Source of the DNA: JANMJD01 sp031371195 | Lineage (GTDB): Bacteria; Actinomycetota; Acidimicrobiia; Acidimicrobiales; Ilumatobacteraceae | Direction: 5' to 3' | Assembly: GCA_031371195.1 (NCBI GenBank) | Contig: JANMJD010000130.1 | Coordinates: 1-42,925 of the forward strand | Length of the DNA stretch: 42,925 bases | Shown: in pieces, positions 31,640 to 40,339 of the stretch | Layout of the letters: each line of letters opens with the position of its first letter | Position numbering within the stretch: position 1 is the first letter of the stretch | The notes under the pieces: generated by a model | Seen by the model: only the letters and a program-made list of their open reading frames with translations | The model's database searches: none | What the model was told of the DNA's origin: nothing | Translations under genes and position numbers: made by a program

Positions 31640-32893
31640 ATGTGGGCGATGCTGCGGTCGAATCGAGACATCCGCGCCCTGTTCATCGCTCAGGTGATCT
31701 CGTATTGCGGTGACTGGTTCGCCTACGTCGCCTTCGTCGGTCTGATCCAGGAGCATTCCGACGCCAAGGTGCTCGTCTCGCTGGTGCTTGTCGCCACGAC
31801 GTTGCCGAGCTTCCTGATGTCGCCGCTCGCCGGGTCGGTGGCCGACCGCTTCGACCGGCGCAAGATCTTGATCACCACGTCGCTGGCCCAATCAGTGGCG
31901 GCCGCCGGCCTGCTCACGGTGACCGGCGACCGGCTGTGGCTGGGGTACATCTGCCTGTTGTGCATCTCGGCGCTCGCCGCATTCACCGGCCCGGCGGCCG
32001 GAGCGGCGGTGCCCAACCTGGCCCGCAATCCGCAGGAGATGCGCCTGGCCAGCACGCTGTTCGGCTCGTTGTGGGGGGCGATGGTCGCCGTCGGAGCCGG
32101 GCTGGGTGGTTTGTTCACCGTGTTGTTCGGTCGTCAGGCATCGTTCGTTGCCGACTCGGTCTCGTTCGCCGCCGCCGCCGGCATGGTGATGTTGATCCGC
32201 GGCAAAATGCAGGCCCGCGATACCACCATTGCCCGGCCGCCGATCCGGCCGCTGGCCGACATGCGCGAGGCGCTCGTGGCCGCTCGCCGCGACCCGGTGA
32301 TCCTCGCCTTCCTCAGCTCGAAGATGGCCTTCACCCTGGGAAGTTCCGCGCTCGTCGGGCTGCTCGCCGCCTTCGCCCACGACGAATTGCACGGCGGAGA
32401 CGGCGCCACCGGGTTGTTGATCGCGGCCCGTGGGGTCGGTGCAGGCGTTGGGCCGTTGTTCGCCATGCGTTTCGCCGATGGGCAGCTCAGCCGGGTGCAG
32501 AAGATCTGCGCCTTCGGAGGCATCGCTGTCGGTCTGTCATACGGTGCCGCAGCATTCGCCCCCCATCTGGCGATTGCCGCCGCTCTGGTGTGCATCGCCC
32601 ATCTGTTCGGCGGGTCGCAGTGGACGTTGTCGACCTACGGCCTGCAGGTCCGGTCACCCGATGCGATCCGGGGCCGCATCCTCGCCGGTGACTTCGCCCT
32701 GGCCACGTTGACGATCGGCATCTCGGGCAGTACTGGTGGCCTGCTCGCAGATGCGATCGGCATTCGCCCGACGTTCGTGGTGTTCGGGATGGTCGCAATC
32801 ACCTTCGGTTCGATCTATCTGGCCGCCACCCGCGGCGTTCGGAGAAACCTGCGCGTCGAGGAGCGTGCGGCGGTCCCGGCTACGTCGGCATGA
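31640..32893 (+). CDS. MFS transporter (enterobactin exporter-like/MFS_3)
   Basis: The 417-residue protein has 10-12 membrane segments and MFS motif A as LAGSVADRFDRRKIL. The opening MWAMLRSNRDIRALFIAQVISYCGDWF and LLCISALAAFTGPAAGAAVP are typical of MFS_3 exporters. These remove drugs, siderophores or metabolites. A GAGGCGTC is close before the ATG. It lies 12 bp after the M20 peptidase gene, which suggests that export of a peptide-derived compound is linked, though that is speculation. Confidence 0.85.
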   Translation: MWAMLRSNRDIRALFIAQVISYCGDWFAYVAFVGLIQEHSDAKVLVSLVLVATTLPSFLMSPLAGSVADRFDRRKILITTSLAQSVAAAGLLTVTGDRLWLGYICLLCISALAAFTGPAAGAAVPNLARNPQEMRLASTLFGSLWGAMVAVGAGLGGLFTVLFGRQASFVADSVSFAAAAGMVMLIRGKMQARDTTIARPPIRPLADMREALVAARRDPVILAFLSSKMAFTLGSSALVGLLAAFAHDELHGGDGATGLLIAARGVGAGVGPLFAMRFADGQLSRVQKICAFGGIAVGLSYGAAAFAPHLAIAAALVCIAHLFGGSQWTLSTYGLQVRSPDAIRGRILAGDFALATLTIGISGSTGGLLADAIGIRPTFVVFGMVAITFGSIYLAATRGVRRNLRVEERAAVPATSA

Positions 32894-33058
32894 CGGTCAG
32901 CACGATGAGGGCGCCGCCGGCGTGGCTGAGGGTAAGAACCCGGCCAGAACCCGCGCCGGGCGCGCTCCGACCGTCGAGATTCGTCGTTAGCCTGCACGCC
33001 GGTTGAGTGCCCCGCGGGGAGACGATTCGGGGTCCGCCCCGAATGAAAGTGAGTGAGT

Positions 33059-34078
33059 GTGAGCGACGCCCAAACGGCGGCCACCGTCGAGCGGTTGCTC
33101 GTCGAGATCCGCAAGGTGATCGTCGGCCAACAGCGTCCAATCGAGCGGATGCTCGTCTGCCTGCTCGCCCGCGGCCACTGCCTGCTCGAGAGCGTGCCCG
33201 GCCTGGCCAAGACCCTTGCCGTCGAAACCCTGGCCAAGACGGTCGGCGGCACGTTCGCCCGGGTGCAGTTCACCCCCGACCTGTTGCCATCCGACATCAC
33301 CGGTACCCGCGTCTACCGGGGTTCGCAGGAGCGCTTCGACGTCGAACTCGGCCCGGTGTTCGTCAACTTCCTGCTCACCGACGAGATCAACCGGGCCCCG
33401 GCCAAGGTGCAATCGGCGCTGCTGGAAGTGATGGCCGAGCATCAGGTGACGATCGGCGGCACGGCCTACAAGGTGCCCCAACCGTTCCTGGTCATGGCCA
33501 CCCAGAACCCGATCGAGTCCGAGGGCGTGTACCAGCTCCCCGAAGCCCAGCGCGACCGCTTCCTGATGAAGGTGCAGCTCGGCTACCCCAACCAGGAGGA
33601 GGAACTGTCGATCATCGAGCGGATGGCCGTGTGCGCGCCGCAGCCTGCGCAGGTCATCGATCTCGCCGGTCTGCAGGCGATGCAGGCCACCACCGACGCC
33701 GTGACCGTCGACCGTTCGGTCACCCGTTACGCGGTCGATCTGGTTCACGCCACCCGCAATCCGACGGGCTATCACCTCGACGACATCGCCCCGATGCTGG
33801 CCATGGGGGCCAGCCCTCGGGCGTCACTCGGCCTCATCCGAGGAGCCAAGGCCCTGGCGTTCATCCGCGGCCGGTCATATGCCACCCCGCAGGACGTCTT
33901 CGAGATCGCCCCCGAGGTGCTCCGCCATCGCCTGATGCTCACCTACGACGCGTTGGCCCGCGAGGTGAGCGTCGAGCATGTGCTGCAGCGGCTGTTGTCG
34001 ACGGTGCCGGCCGCCTGGGTGCAAACCCCGACGACGAACTTCCAGGCACCCCCGCCCCCGCCCGGCGGTCCCCGTTGA
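33059..34078 (+). CDS. MoxR-family AAA+ ATPase
   Basis: The 339-residue protein is a MoxR ATPase: LLESVPGLAKT is the Walker A loop (MoxR form GxPGxAKT, here with Ser for the first Gly), LLTDEINRAPAKVQSALLEVM Walker B, and ATQNPIESEGVYQLPEAQRDRF the sensor-1 and arginine-finger region. The C-terminal lid is followed by a Pro-rich tail. It acts as a chaperone-like ATPase with the VWA proteins encoded next. Two in-frame GTGs six bases apart are possible; the second gives the common MSDAQ-type opening. The DUF58 gene starts within its stop codon (TTGA). Confidence 0.92.
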   Translation: MSDAQTAATVERLLVEIRKVIVGQQRPIERMLVCLLARGHCLLESVPGLAKTLAVETLAKTVGGTFARVQFTPDLLPSDITGTRVYRGSQERFDVELGPVFVNFLLTDEINRAPAKVQSALLEVMAEHQVTIGGTAYKVPQPFLVMATQNPIESEGVYQLPEAQRDRFLMKVQLGYPNQEEELSIIERMAVCAPQPAQVIDLAGLQAMQATTDAVTVDRSVTRYAVDLVHATRNPTGYHLDDIAPMLAMGASPRASLGLIRGAKALAFIRGRSYATPQDVFEIAPEVLRHRLMLTYDALAREVSVEHVLQRLLSTVPAAWVQTPTTNFQAPPPPPGGPR

Positions 34079-35040
34079 ACACCCCGGTCACCGCACCCGC
34101 GACTCCGGCCTGGCCCGGTCCCCCCGACGCGGCGCTGGCCCAGACGCTGAAGTCGCTGGAGCTGACGATCACCCGCAAGCTCGACGGCATTCTCCATGGC
34201 AACCACCAGGGGCTGACCCCGGGACACGGTAGCGAGCCGGGCGAGAGCCGTCCCTACATCATCGGCGACGACGTCCGTCGGATCGATTGGAACGTCACCG
34301 CCCGCACCCGCGAGCTGTACGTGCGCGATCAGATCGCCGACCGCGATCTCGAAGCGTGGATCGCCGTGGACACGTCGGCGTCAATGGCATTCGGTACGGC
34401 GGTGACCGAGAAGCGCTCGATCGCTCTCGGCGCGGCCGCCGCCGTCGGGTTTTTGACGGCGCGCTCGCAGAACAAGGTCGGTGCGGTGCTCGCCGCCGGG
34501 CCGACTCTGCGCTCCTTTCCGCCACGGGTCGGACGTGATCATCTGCGCGCCGTGTTGAGCGCCATCGCCACCGCGCCGGGCGCCGAGGGCCAGGGCCGCA
34601 CCGACCTCGGGCGTCTCGCCCACGATGTGGCCGGCCGGGCTCGACGGCGCGGCTTCATCTGTCTGATCAGCGATTTCATCGGCGATCCCGACGGCTGGCG
34701 GCCGGCCATCGGCAGCCTCGCCACCCGCCATGAGGTGCTCGCCATCGAGATCGTCGACCAACGTGAACTCGACCTTCCCGCCGTCGGCATGCTGACAATG
34801 GCCGACCCGGCAACCGGCCGGACGCGCGAGGTGATGATCACCGAGAAAGTCCGTGAACGGTACGCCCGAGCCGCGGCCGCCCAGCGCGAGCGCATCAGGA
34901 CCGAGCTGTTGGCGACGGGGGCCCAGCATGTGCAGCTGCGCACCGACGAAGACTGGCTCACCGAGTTGATCGGCTACGTCCATCGCCGACGCCGCCAGCC
35001 CGGCGCGCTAAGGGCCGGCGCGATGAGGTCCGGGCGATGA
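34075..35040 (+). CDS. DUF58 (VWA-like) protein of the MoxR system
   Basis: The 321-residue protein contains the DUF58 block YIIGDDVRRIDWNVTARTRE, then LEAWIAVDTSASMAFG, a VWA-type MIDAS (DTSAS) for metal-bound protein contacts. It lacks membrane segments, so it may be cytosolic. It starts at a TTG that overlaps the MoxR stop by 4 bp, and its stop overlaps the ATG of the VWA gene by 4 bp, so all three are made together. In related clusters MoxR remodels the VWA partner, often for metalloenzyme or envelope assembly. Confidence 0.9.
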   Translation: MNTPVTAPATPAWPGPPDAALAQTLKSLELTITRKLDGILHGNHQGLTPGHGSEPGESRPYIIGDDVRRIDWNVTARTRELYVRDQIADRDLEAWIAVDTSASMAFGTAVTEKRSIALGAAAAVGFLTARSQNKVGAVLAAGPTLRSFPPRVGRDHLRAVLSAIATAPGAEGQGRTDLGRLAHDVAGRARRRGFICLISDFIGDPDGWRPAIGSLATRHEVLAIEIVDQRELDLPAVGMLTMADPATGRTREVMITEKVRERYARAAAAQRERIRTELLATGAQHVQLRTDEDWLTELIGYVHRRRRQPGALRAGAMRSGR

Positions 35041-36059
35041 GGTTTCTCCATCCGGGACGGCTGTGGTTGCTGCTCGGTCTCGTCGCCATGGTCGGCGTGT
35101 ACGTCGCCGCCACGGCCCGCCGCAAGCACCGAGCGGTGAAGTTCACCAATATCGACCTGCTCGATTCGATCGTTCCGAAGCGGGCTGCATGGCGCCGTCA
35201 CGTCGTGTCCGCCCTCACGCTCGTCGGTCTCGGTGCGGGCATCTTCGCCCTCGCCCAGCCGTACCGCGAGGAGCAGTCACGCGAGAACCGCTCGATCATC
35301 ATGCTGGTGCTCGACGTGTCGCTGTCGATGCAGGCCGACGACGTCGACCCGAGCCGCTTCGAAGCCGCAAAGCAGCAGGCGAAGAGCTTCATCGATCAGG
35401 TCGACCCGTCGATCGAGGTGGGCCTGGTCTCGTTCACCAAGAACGTACGGTTGCGCGTCTCGCCGACGTTGGATCACTCCAAGGTGATCGACGGCGTGGA
35501 TCGCCTGGAGCTGGGCGAGGGAACGGCGATCGGCGATGCCATCATCGCCACCACCGACATCATCACCGGTGAGTTCGGCGACTCCTCGCCTCCGACGACC
35601 GACGGGTCCGCGCCCGGCGGGCCATTGGGCACCGGCGCGCCGCCGGCGGCCATCGTCATCCTCAGCGACGGCTCAACGGTGCCCGGCCTGACGCCGGGTC
35701 CCGAGGGGGCTCAGGCGGCGGCAGCAGTCGGCCTGCCGGTCTATGGCATTGCCTTCGGCACCCCCGACGGAACGATCGTCTACGACGATCCGATCGAGGG
35801 TCGCATCCAGGAGCCGGTGCCGGTGTCGTACGACGAACTCAGCGAGTCGGCCAAGATCACCGGCGGCAAGTTCTACGCCGCCGAGACGGCCGGCGACCTC
35901 GCCAACGTCTACACCGACATCGAGAGGCAGCTGGAGCCGGCGCTCAAGCAGCCGGCGCCGACCAGGATCGAGTTGACGATCCGCTTCCTGGCCATCGCCT
36001 TGGCGCTGTTGGCCGTCTCGGTCATCCTCGGCCAATGGTGGCTCGGCGGCATCGCCTGA
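35037..36059 (+). CDS. BatA-like VWA-domain membrane protein
   Basis: The 340-residue protein has an N-terminal membrane helix (PGRLWLLLGLVAMVGVYVAA), a second helix near 60-75, a VWA domain with a complete MIDAS start DVSLSM (Asp93) and a C-terminal helix (FLAIALALLAVSVILGQWW). This is the BatA/aerotolerance layout: a VWA domain held between membrane spans. It is the third gene of a MoxR-DUF58-VWA cluster; BatB, BatD and TPR partners are not adjacent. It is convergent with the SDR gene. Confidence 0.9.
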   Translation: MRFLHPGRLWLLLGLVAMVGVYVAATARRKHRAVKFTNIDLLDSIVPKRAAWRRHVVSALTLVGLGAGIFALAQPYREEQSRENRSIIMLVLDVSLSMQADDVDPSRFEAAKQQAKSFIDQVDPSIEVGLVSFTKNVRLRVSPTLDHSKVIDGVDRLELGEGTAIGDAIIATTDIITGEFGDSSPPTTDGSAPGGPLGTGAPPAAIVILSDGSTVPGLTPGPEGAQAAAAVGLPVYGIAFGTPDGTIVYDDPIEGRIQEPVPVSYDELSESAKITGGKFYAAETAGDLANVYTDIERQLEPALKQPAPTRIELTIRFLAIALALLAVSVILGQWWLGGIA

Positions 36060-36105
36060 CCGATGTGAGCGGTCTGCGAACCATTCGGCCGTCGCCGGCC
36101 CAGAT

Positions 36106-36939
36106 TCAATCGTGCCAGTCGAGCACGGTGCGCATAGTGGTCTCGAAATCCTCGAACGACATCGAGGCCTTGGTGTTGATGACCATTTCGGCGTCCGCGC
36201 CAACGGCATGGCGCAGCGTCGGCGGTTCGGCGGTGACCGCCGCGTAGATCGCGTCGGCGACGAGTTGAGGGTTGGCCGGCTCCCCTTGGACGAGCTTCTT
36301 TTGGGCCGTGCGGTAGTTCTGCCAGCGATCGAACTCGTCGGTGCCGGCCATCGCTGCGGCTACCAGCGAGTTCTCGCCCAGGGCCGTGGCGAACGAGCCG
36401 GGCTCGATCACATGAACCCGAATCCCCAGGTGGGCGAGCTCGAAGTGCATCGACTCACTGAGTGCTTCGAGCGCGTGCTTGCTCGCGGCGTACAGCCCGC
36501 CATAGGGCGTACCGACCTTGCCGGCGACCGAGCCGACGTTGACGATGGCCCCGCCGCCTTGGGCCTTCATCTGCGGTACGACGGCCCGGCAGACTCGGAT
36601 CACACCGAGCACATTGGTGTCGAACTGACGCGTCGCCTCGGCATCGGAAACCAGATGGACGGCCCCGAACAGTTCGATGCCGGCGTTGTTGACCACGATG
36701 TCGATCGACCCGGCCCGGTTCACGACGGCGGCAATGGCGGACTCGACCGACGCCGGATCACAGACGTCAAGAGCAAGCACCTCCACCTCGACGCCCGCCG
36801 CCGCGGCCGCCTCATCGAGCGGACCCGACTTGGCCGGGTTGCGCATCGTGGCGAAGACGCGGTGGCCCCGTTGGGCGAAGGTCACCGCGCTGAGCAGGCC
36901 GAATCCCGAACTGCAACCGGTGATCAGAACGTTGGCCAT
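36106..36939 (-). CDS. Short-chain dehydrogenase/reductase (SDR)
   Basis: The 277-residue protein is a classical SDR: TGCSSGFG at residues 7-14 binds the cofactor, NNAG follows, and the catalytic triad comprises Ser in VNVGSVAG, Tyr150 and Lys154 in YAASK. The long C-terminus is common in retinol-type and steroid-type SDRs. The Arg after the second strand (MRNP) suggests NADP. It is the last gene of an operon after ABM and LLM genes, with a 15-bp gap. Its substrate is unknown. Confidence 0.9.
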   Translation of the reverse strand: MANVLITGCSSGFGLLSAVTFAQRGHRVFATMRNPAKSGPLDEAAAAAGVEVEVLALDVCDPASVESAIAAVVNRAGSIDIVVNNAGIELFGAVHLVSDAEATRQFDTNVLGVIRVCRAVVPQMKAQGGGAIVNVGSVAGKVGTPYGGLYAASKHALEALSESMHFELAHLGIRVHVIEPGSFATALGENSLVAAAMAGTDEFDRWQNYRTAQKKLVQGEPANPQLVADAIYAAVTAEPPTLRHAVGADAEMVINTKASMSFEDFETTMRTVLDWHD

Positions 36940-36954
36940 CGCCCTGACGTCGAT

Positions 36955-37260
36955 CTAACCGAACAGCGGGCGAGCGGCGCTCACCGTGTAGTGGTTGAAG
37001 TCCCCCCCGCCGGCGACGAGGCCGCTGAGCGCCGTTTGGAACGTCGCCATGTGCGGCATGGTGAAATGCAAGTCGAGCGCCGCCTGGTCGTCCCACACCT
37101 CGAACAGGCGCACGATGGTCGGCTGCTCCATGTCGAACGAAAAGGCGTAGACCTGGCAGCCCGGCTCGGCCATCGTGGCCGTCTGCATGGTGACGCAGGC
37201 GGCGACCGCGGCGTCGCGATCCTCGGCGCGGGTGGGGATGGTTCCGGCGATGATGATCAT
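36955..37260 (-). CDS. Antibiotic biosynthesis monooxygenase (ABM) domain protein
   Basis: The 101-residue protein opens MIIIAGTIPTRAEDRDA and has PGCQVYAFSFDMEQPTIVRL and FEVWDDQAALDLHFTMPHM, the typical ABM ferredoxin-like fold with Glu and His on the dimer interface. Small proteins of this fold can be cofactor-free monooxygenases or partners of larger oxidoreductases. It starts inside the stop of the LLM gene (ATGA) and precedes the SDR gene, so the three form an oxidoreductase operon. Confidence 0.87.
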   Translation of the reverse strand: MIIIAGTIPTRAEDRDAAVAACVTMQTATMAEPGCQVYAFSFDMEQPTIVRLFEVWDDQAALDLHFTMPHMATFQTALSGLVAGGGDFNHYTVSAARPLFG

Positions 37261-38306
37261 CCGTCGATCAGCTCCTTGAGCGTCTCGATCGTCTTGACCG
37301 GGCTCGGGCCGACGGGGTTGACCGACAGCATCGTCACGCCGGCCTCCTTGTAGGCGGCGAGCCGCTCCTTGATGTAGCCCTTCGGGCCGACGAGGTTGGT
37401 CTTCTCCAACATCTCGGCGGGCACGGCCTTGGCCGCCTCGTCCTTCTTGCCCGAAAGATACAGATCCTGGATCTCGATCGCCTCGGCGACGTAGCCGTAT
37501 TTCTGGCAGATGGTGTTGTAGAAGTTCTGGTCACGCGATCCCATGCCGCCGACGTAGAGGGCGACGTTCGGCCGGGAGAAGTCGAGGATCTTGGCCTGCG
37601 CCTCGCCGGTGAGTGACTCGTCGATCGCCACCATGCCACCGGCGGAGATCTGCAGCTGGCCGAGGGCCGGATCGCGCTTGGCCAAACCGGCCTTCAGCTC
37701 GTCGCCCCACACCTGGTGATACTTCTCGGGGTCGAAGAAGATCGGCAGCCAGCCGTCGGCGTGCTGGGCGGTCTGGGTGACGCTCTTGCCCATCAGGCTC
37801 GCCCACCAGATCGGGATGTCGGCGCGGACCGGATGGTTGATCAACTTGAGCACCTTGCCCAGGCCGGTGCCCTGACCCTCGGGCAACGGCACGTGTACGG
37901 TCTGGCCGTCGTACTTGAAGGGTTCACGCTTCCAGATCATGCGGCAGGCCTCGATGTACTCGCGGATGCGCACCATCGGCTTCTCGTAGGGCACCCCGTG
38001 GAAGCCCTCGACCACCTGCGGGCCCGACGCCCCGAGCCCGAGGATGAACCGGCCGTCGGACACGTAGTCGCAGCCGGCACCGGTTTGCGCCATCAACGCC
38101 GCCGTCCGGGAGAAGACGTTGAGAATGCCGGTGCCGATCTCGACCCGCTCGGTCTTGGCTGCGAGGTAGCCGACCTGGCTGATCGCATCGAAGCTGTACG
38201 CCTCGGCGATCCACACCACGTCGAGCCCGGCCTTCTCCATCTCGACCACGCGGTCGACGGCTTCCTTGAATCCACCCGCGTAGTTGATCGTCGTGCTCAG
38301 CTTCAT
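37257..38306 (-). CDS. LLM class F420-dependent oxidoreductase, Rv3520c-like
   Basis: The 349-residue protein begins MKLSTTINYAGGFKEAVDRV and contains FILGLGASGPQVVEGFHGVP, KLINHPVRADIPIWW and NVALYVGGMGSRDQNFYN. These segments closely resemble mycobacterial Rv3520c, an F420-dependent LLM oxidoreductase of undefined substrate. It would take hydride from reduced F420. The ATG lies 6 nt after a TACGGT box. It overlaps the ABM gene by 4 bp, and LLM, ABM and SDR are probably one operon. Confidence 0.9.
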   Translation of the reverse strand: MKLSTTINYAGGFKEAVDRVVEMEKAGLDVVWIAEAYSFDAISQVGYLAAKTERVEIGTGILNVFSRTAALMAQTGAGCDYVSDGRFILGLGASGPQVVEGFHGVPYEKPMVRIREYIEACRMIWKREPFKYDGQTVHVPLPEGQGTGLGKVLKLINHPVRADIPIWWASLMGKSVTQTAQHADGWLPIFFDPEKYHQVWGDELKAGLAKRDPALGQLQISAGGMVAIDESLTGEAQAKILDFSRPNVALYVGGMGSRDQNFYNTICQKYGYVAEAIEIQDLYLSGKKDEAAKAVPAEMLEKTNLVGPKGYIKERLAAYKEAGVTMLSVNPVGPSPVKTIETLKELIDG

Positions 38307-38312
38307 CCCCGT

Positions 38313-38318
38313 ACCGTA
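38313..38318 (-). promoter_or_regulatory. Putative -10 box for a leaderless LLM-ABM-SDR transcript
   Basis: TACGGT (minus strand) ends 6 nt before the LLM ATG; the spacer ACGGGG could also act as a weak ribosome site but is too close to the start. Confidence 0.45.
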
Positions 38319-38408
38319 CGGCCTGGTGAGCAGTGCCTGCGAAGCCGGGCCGACAGCCCTGCGTCACGACTCGGCCACGATCGGTCGACCGGGCCGGCGA
38401 GCGGGATT

Positions 38409-39197
38409 TCAGCCGTTCAGGTTGCCGCTGCGGAAGCCCTCGAGATCGAGGGTGACATACCGATAGCCAGCCGATTTGACCGCCTCCACGACCTCGGCAC
38501 GGCGGGCGACCACCTCGGGCAGATCGACGAGTTCGACCTCGATGCGGGCCAGCCCGTCGTAGTGACGAACGCGCAGTTGGCGGAACCCCAGCCGTCGTAG
38601 GGCGGATTCGGCCCGATCGACGGCCGACAGCGTGCGGAACGTCACCGGAGTTCCGTAGGGGATGCGCGAGGCCAGACACGCGGCGGCCGGTTTGTCCCAT
38701 GTACGCAGCCCCAACTCGGCCGACAACGCCCGAACGTCGGCCTTCGTCAGGCCGGCGTCGACCATCGGGAACACGGCGCCCCGTTCGGCCGCCGCCGTCT
38801 GGCCCGGACGTTGATCCCCCAGGTCGTCGAGGTTGACACCGAGCACCACGGTCGCGGCGTCCGCCGCGGCGATGGGACCTACCACGTCCATCAGCTCGGC
38901 CTTGCAGTGGTAGCAACGGTCCGTGTCGTTGGCCCGGTACGCCGCTCGGGCCATCTCGTCGGTTGCCACCGGTGTCCATCGCAGACCCCATTCGACGGCG
39001 AGCGCACGGCAATCCATCTCCTCGTCGCCGGCCAGACTCGGCGACACGGCGGTGACGGCATGGGCGTTGTCGGCCCCGAGAACACGATGGGCCACGTAAG
39101 CGAGCAACCCCGAATCAGCGCCGCCGCTGAACGCAACGACCACGCGACCCAGTTCGGCCAGTCGATCCTCGAGGGCGGTGAGCTTCGCACTGGTCAT
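38409..39197 (-). CDS. larE: LarE, ATP-dependent sulfur transferase of nickel-pincer cofactor synthesis
   Basis: The 262-residue protein is a PP-loop ATPase with VVVAFSGGADSGLLAY, then DTDRCYHCKAEL and CLASRIPYGTPVT. LarE adds the sulfurs to the pyridinium precursor of the nickel-pincer nucleotide, in some species sacrificing the Cys in CLASR; here that is Cys174. In addition the protein has Cys95 and Cys98 in RCYHC. Three cysteines of this arrangement are associated with LarE forms that hold a 4Fe-4S cluster rather than sacrificing one Cys, so that chemistry is the inferred form. It has no LarB/LarC neighbours. A LarA-like protein is encoded 13 kb away. Confidence 0.92.
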   Translation of the reverse strand: MTSAKLTALEDRLAELGRVVVAFSGGADSGLLAYVAHRVLGADNAHAVTAVSPSLAGDEEMDCRALAVEWGLRWTPVATDEMARAAYRANDTDRCYHCKAELMDVVGPIAAADAATVVLGVNLDDLGDQRPGQTAAAERGAVFPMVDAGLTKADVRALSAELGLRTWDKPAAACLASRIPYGTPVTFRTLSAVDRAESALRRLGFRQLRVRHYDGLARIEVELVDLPEVVARRAEVVEAVKSAGYRYVTLDLEGFRSGNLNG

Positions 39198-39306
39198 CGC
39201 CCATCAGGATGGCAGGAGATTGACTGCGGCCCACCGATCTGGTCGCAGACAACCGTGGTCCAGCTCGTCAGCCGGTCGCCGACGCATCCCGCTGTGTTGG
39301 AGCGCG

Positions 39307-39450
39307 ATGCAGGATCCGGTCGAGATTCAGCCCAAACTGGCCCGTATGGATCTGCTCGCCGATCACCCTCCGACCTCGGTCGATGAGCTGGTAGCCCGAG
39401 TCACCGAACCGATGATCACCGGTCTCACCGCTCACCGATCGGAGCTCTGA
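39307..39450 (+). CDS. Small ORF of unknown function before the hydrolase gene
   Basis: The 47-codon frame (MQDPVEIQPKLARMDLLADH...) has GGAG 4 nt before its ATG and ends 1 bp before the start of the alpha/beta hydrolase gene. It is hydrophilic with no signal or membrane segment. The tight spacing suggests cotranslation; I recognise no family and the frame could be chance. Confidence 0.4.
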   Translation: MQDPVEIQPKLARMDLLADHPPTSVDELVARVTEPMITGLTAHRSEL

Positions 39451-39451
39451 C

Positions 39452-40339
39452 ATGGCGATCTCCAGCGCCAATGGCACCAGCGAGCGCGTCGAAATCCGTC
39501 CCGGCCTGGCGCTACGCGTCATCCGGTGGGAGCCGGCCGACCCCGGCGACACGACGCCTTCGTTCCTGCTCGTCCACGGTCTTGCGTCGAATGCCCGGAT
39601 GTGGGACGGCTGCGCCGCAGCCCTTGCCGCCCACGGCGCCCGCGTCGTCGCGGTCGACCAGCGCGGTCACGGACATTCCGATACGCCCGACGAAGGGTAC
39701 GACTTCGCCACGATCACCGACGACCTTCGGCTGCTGGCCGCCGCTGAGCGCCTCGATCGTCCGGTCGTCGTCGGTCAGTCATGGGGCGGCAACGTCGTCA
39801 TCGAACTGGCCCTTCGACATCCCGGATCGGTGCGCGCCGTCGCCGCGGTCGACGGGGGGATCATCGAGTTGGCCGACAAGTTCCCGGCGTGGGAGGACTG
39901 CGAACGGCTGCTGCGACCACCGGCCCTCGGCGGCCTACGGGCGAGCCGTTTGGAAGCGATGATCCGCGCCGCCCATCCGAGCTGGCCCGAAGCCGGCATC
40001 CAGGGATCACTGGCGAACTTCGAGACGCTTCCGGACGGCACGATCCGCTCGTGGCTGAGCCTGGAGCGGCATATGCAGATCCTGCGAGCCCTGTGGGAGC
40101 ACCGGCCGTCGCAGCGCTATGGCGAACTGGCGGCGCCCCTGTTGCTCGCCCCGGCGGCCAACACCGACACGGCGTGGACCGACGACAAGCGCCGCGCCAT
40201 CGACATCGTCGCATCCCTGACGAAGGCACCCGTCCGAGTGGACTGGTTCGACCCGGCGGACCACGATCTTCACGCCCAGTTCCCCGACCGACTCGCCCAC
40301 GTCCTGTTGGACTGGGCGGCCAAAGGATTCCACGCATGA
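39452..40339 (+). CDS. Alpha/beta hydrolase
   Basis: The 295-residue protein has an alpha/beta-hydrolase core: the oxyanion strand LLVHGLASNARMWDG, the segment VAVDQRGHGHSDTPDEGYDF, the nucleophile Ser110 in VGQSWGGN and the His271 in ADHDLHAQFP. Such folds cleave esters, amides, C-C bonds or epoxides; the substrate is unknown. The ribosome site GGAG is 7 nt before the ATG. It overlaps the YqeB-like fusion gene by 4 bp, so the two should act together. Confidence 0.88.
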   Translation: MAISSANGTSERVEIRPGLALRVIRWEPADPGDTTPSFLLVHGLASNARMWDGCAAALAAHGARVVAVDQRGHGHSDTPDEGYDFATITDDLRLLAAAERLDRPVVVGQSWGGNVVIELALRHPGSVRAVAAVDGGIIELADKFPAWEDCERLLRPPALGGLRASRLEAMIRAAHPSWPEAGIQGSLANFETLPDGTIRSWLSLERHMQILRALWEHRPSQRYGELAAPLLLAPAANTDTAWTDDKRRAIDIVASLTKAPVRVDWFDPADHDLHAQFPDRLAHVLLDWAAKGFHA

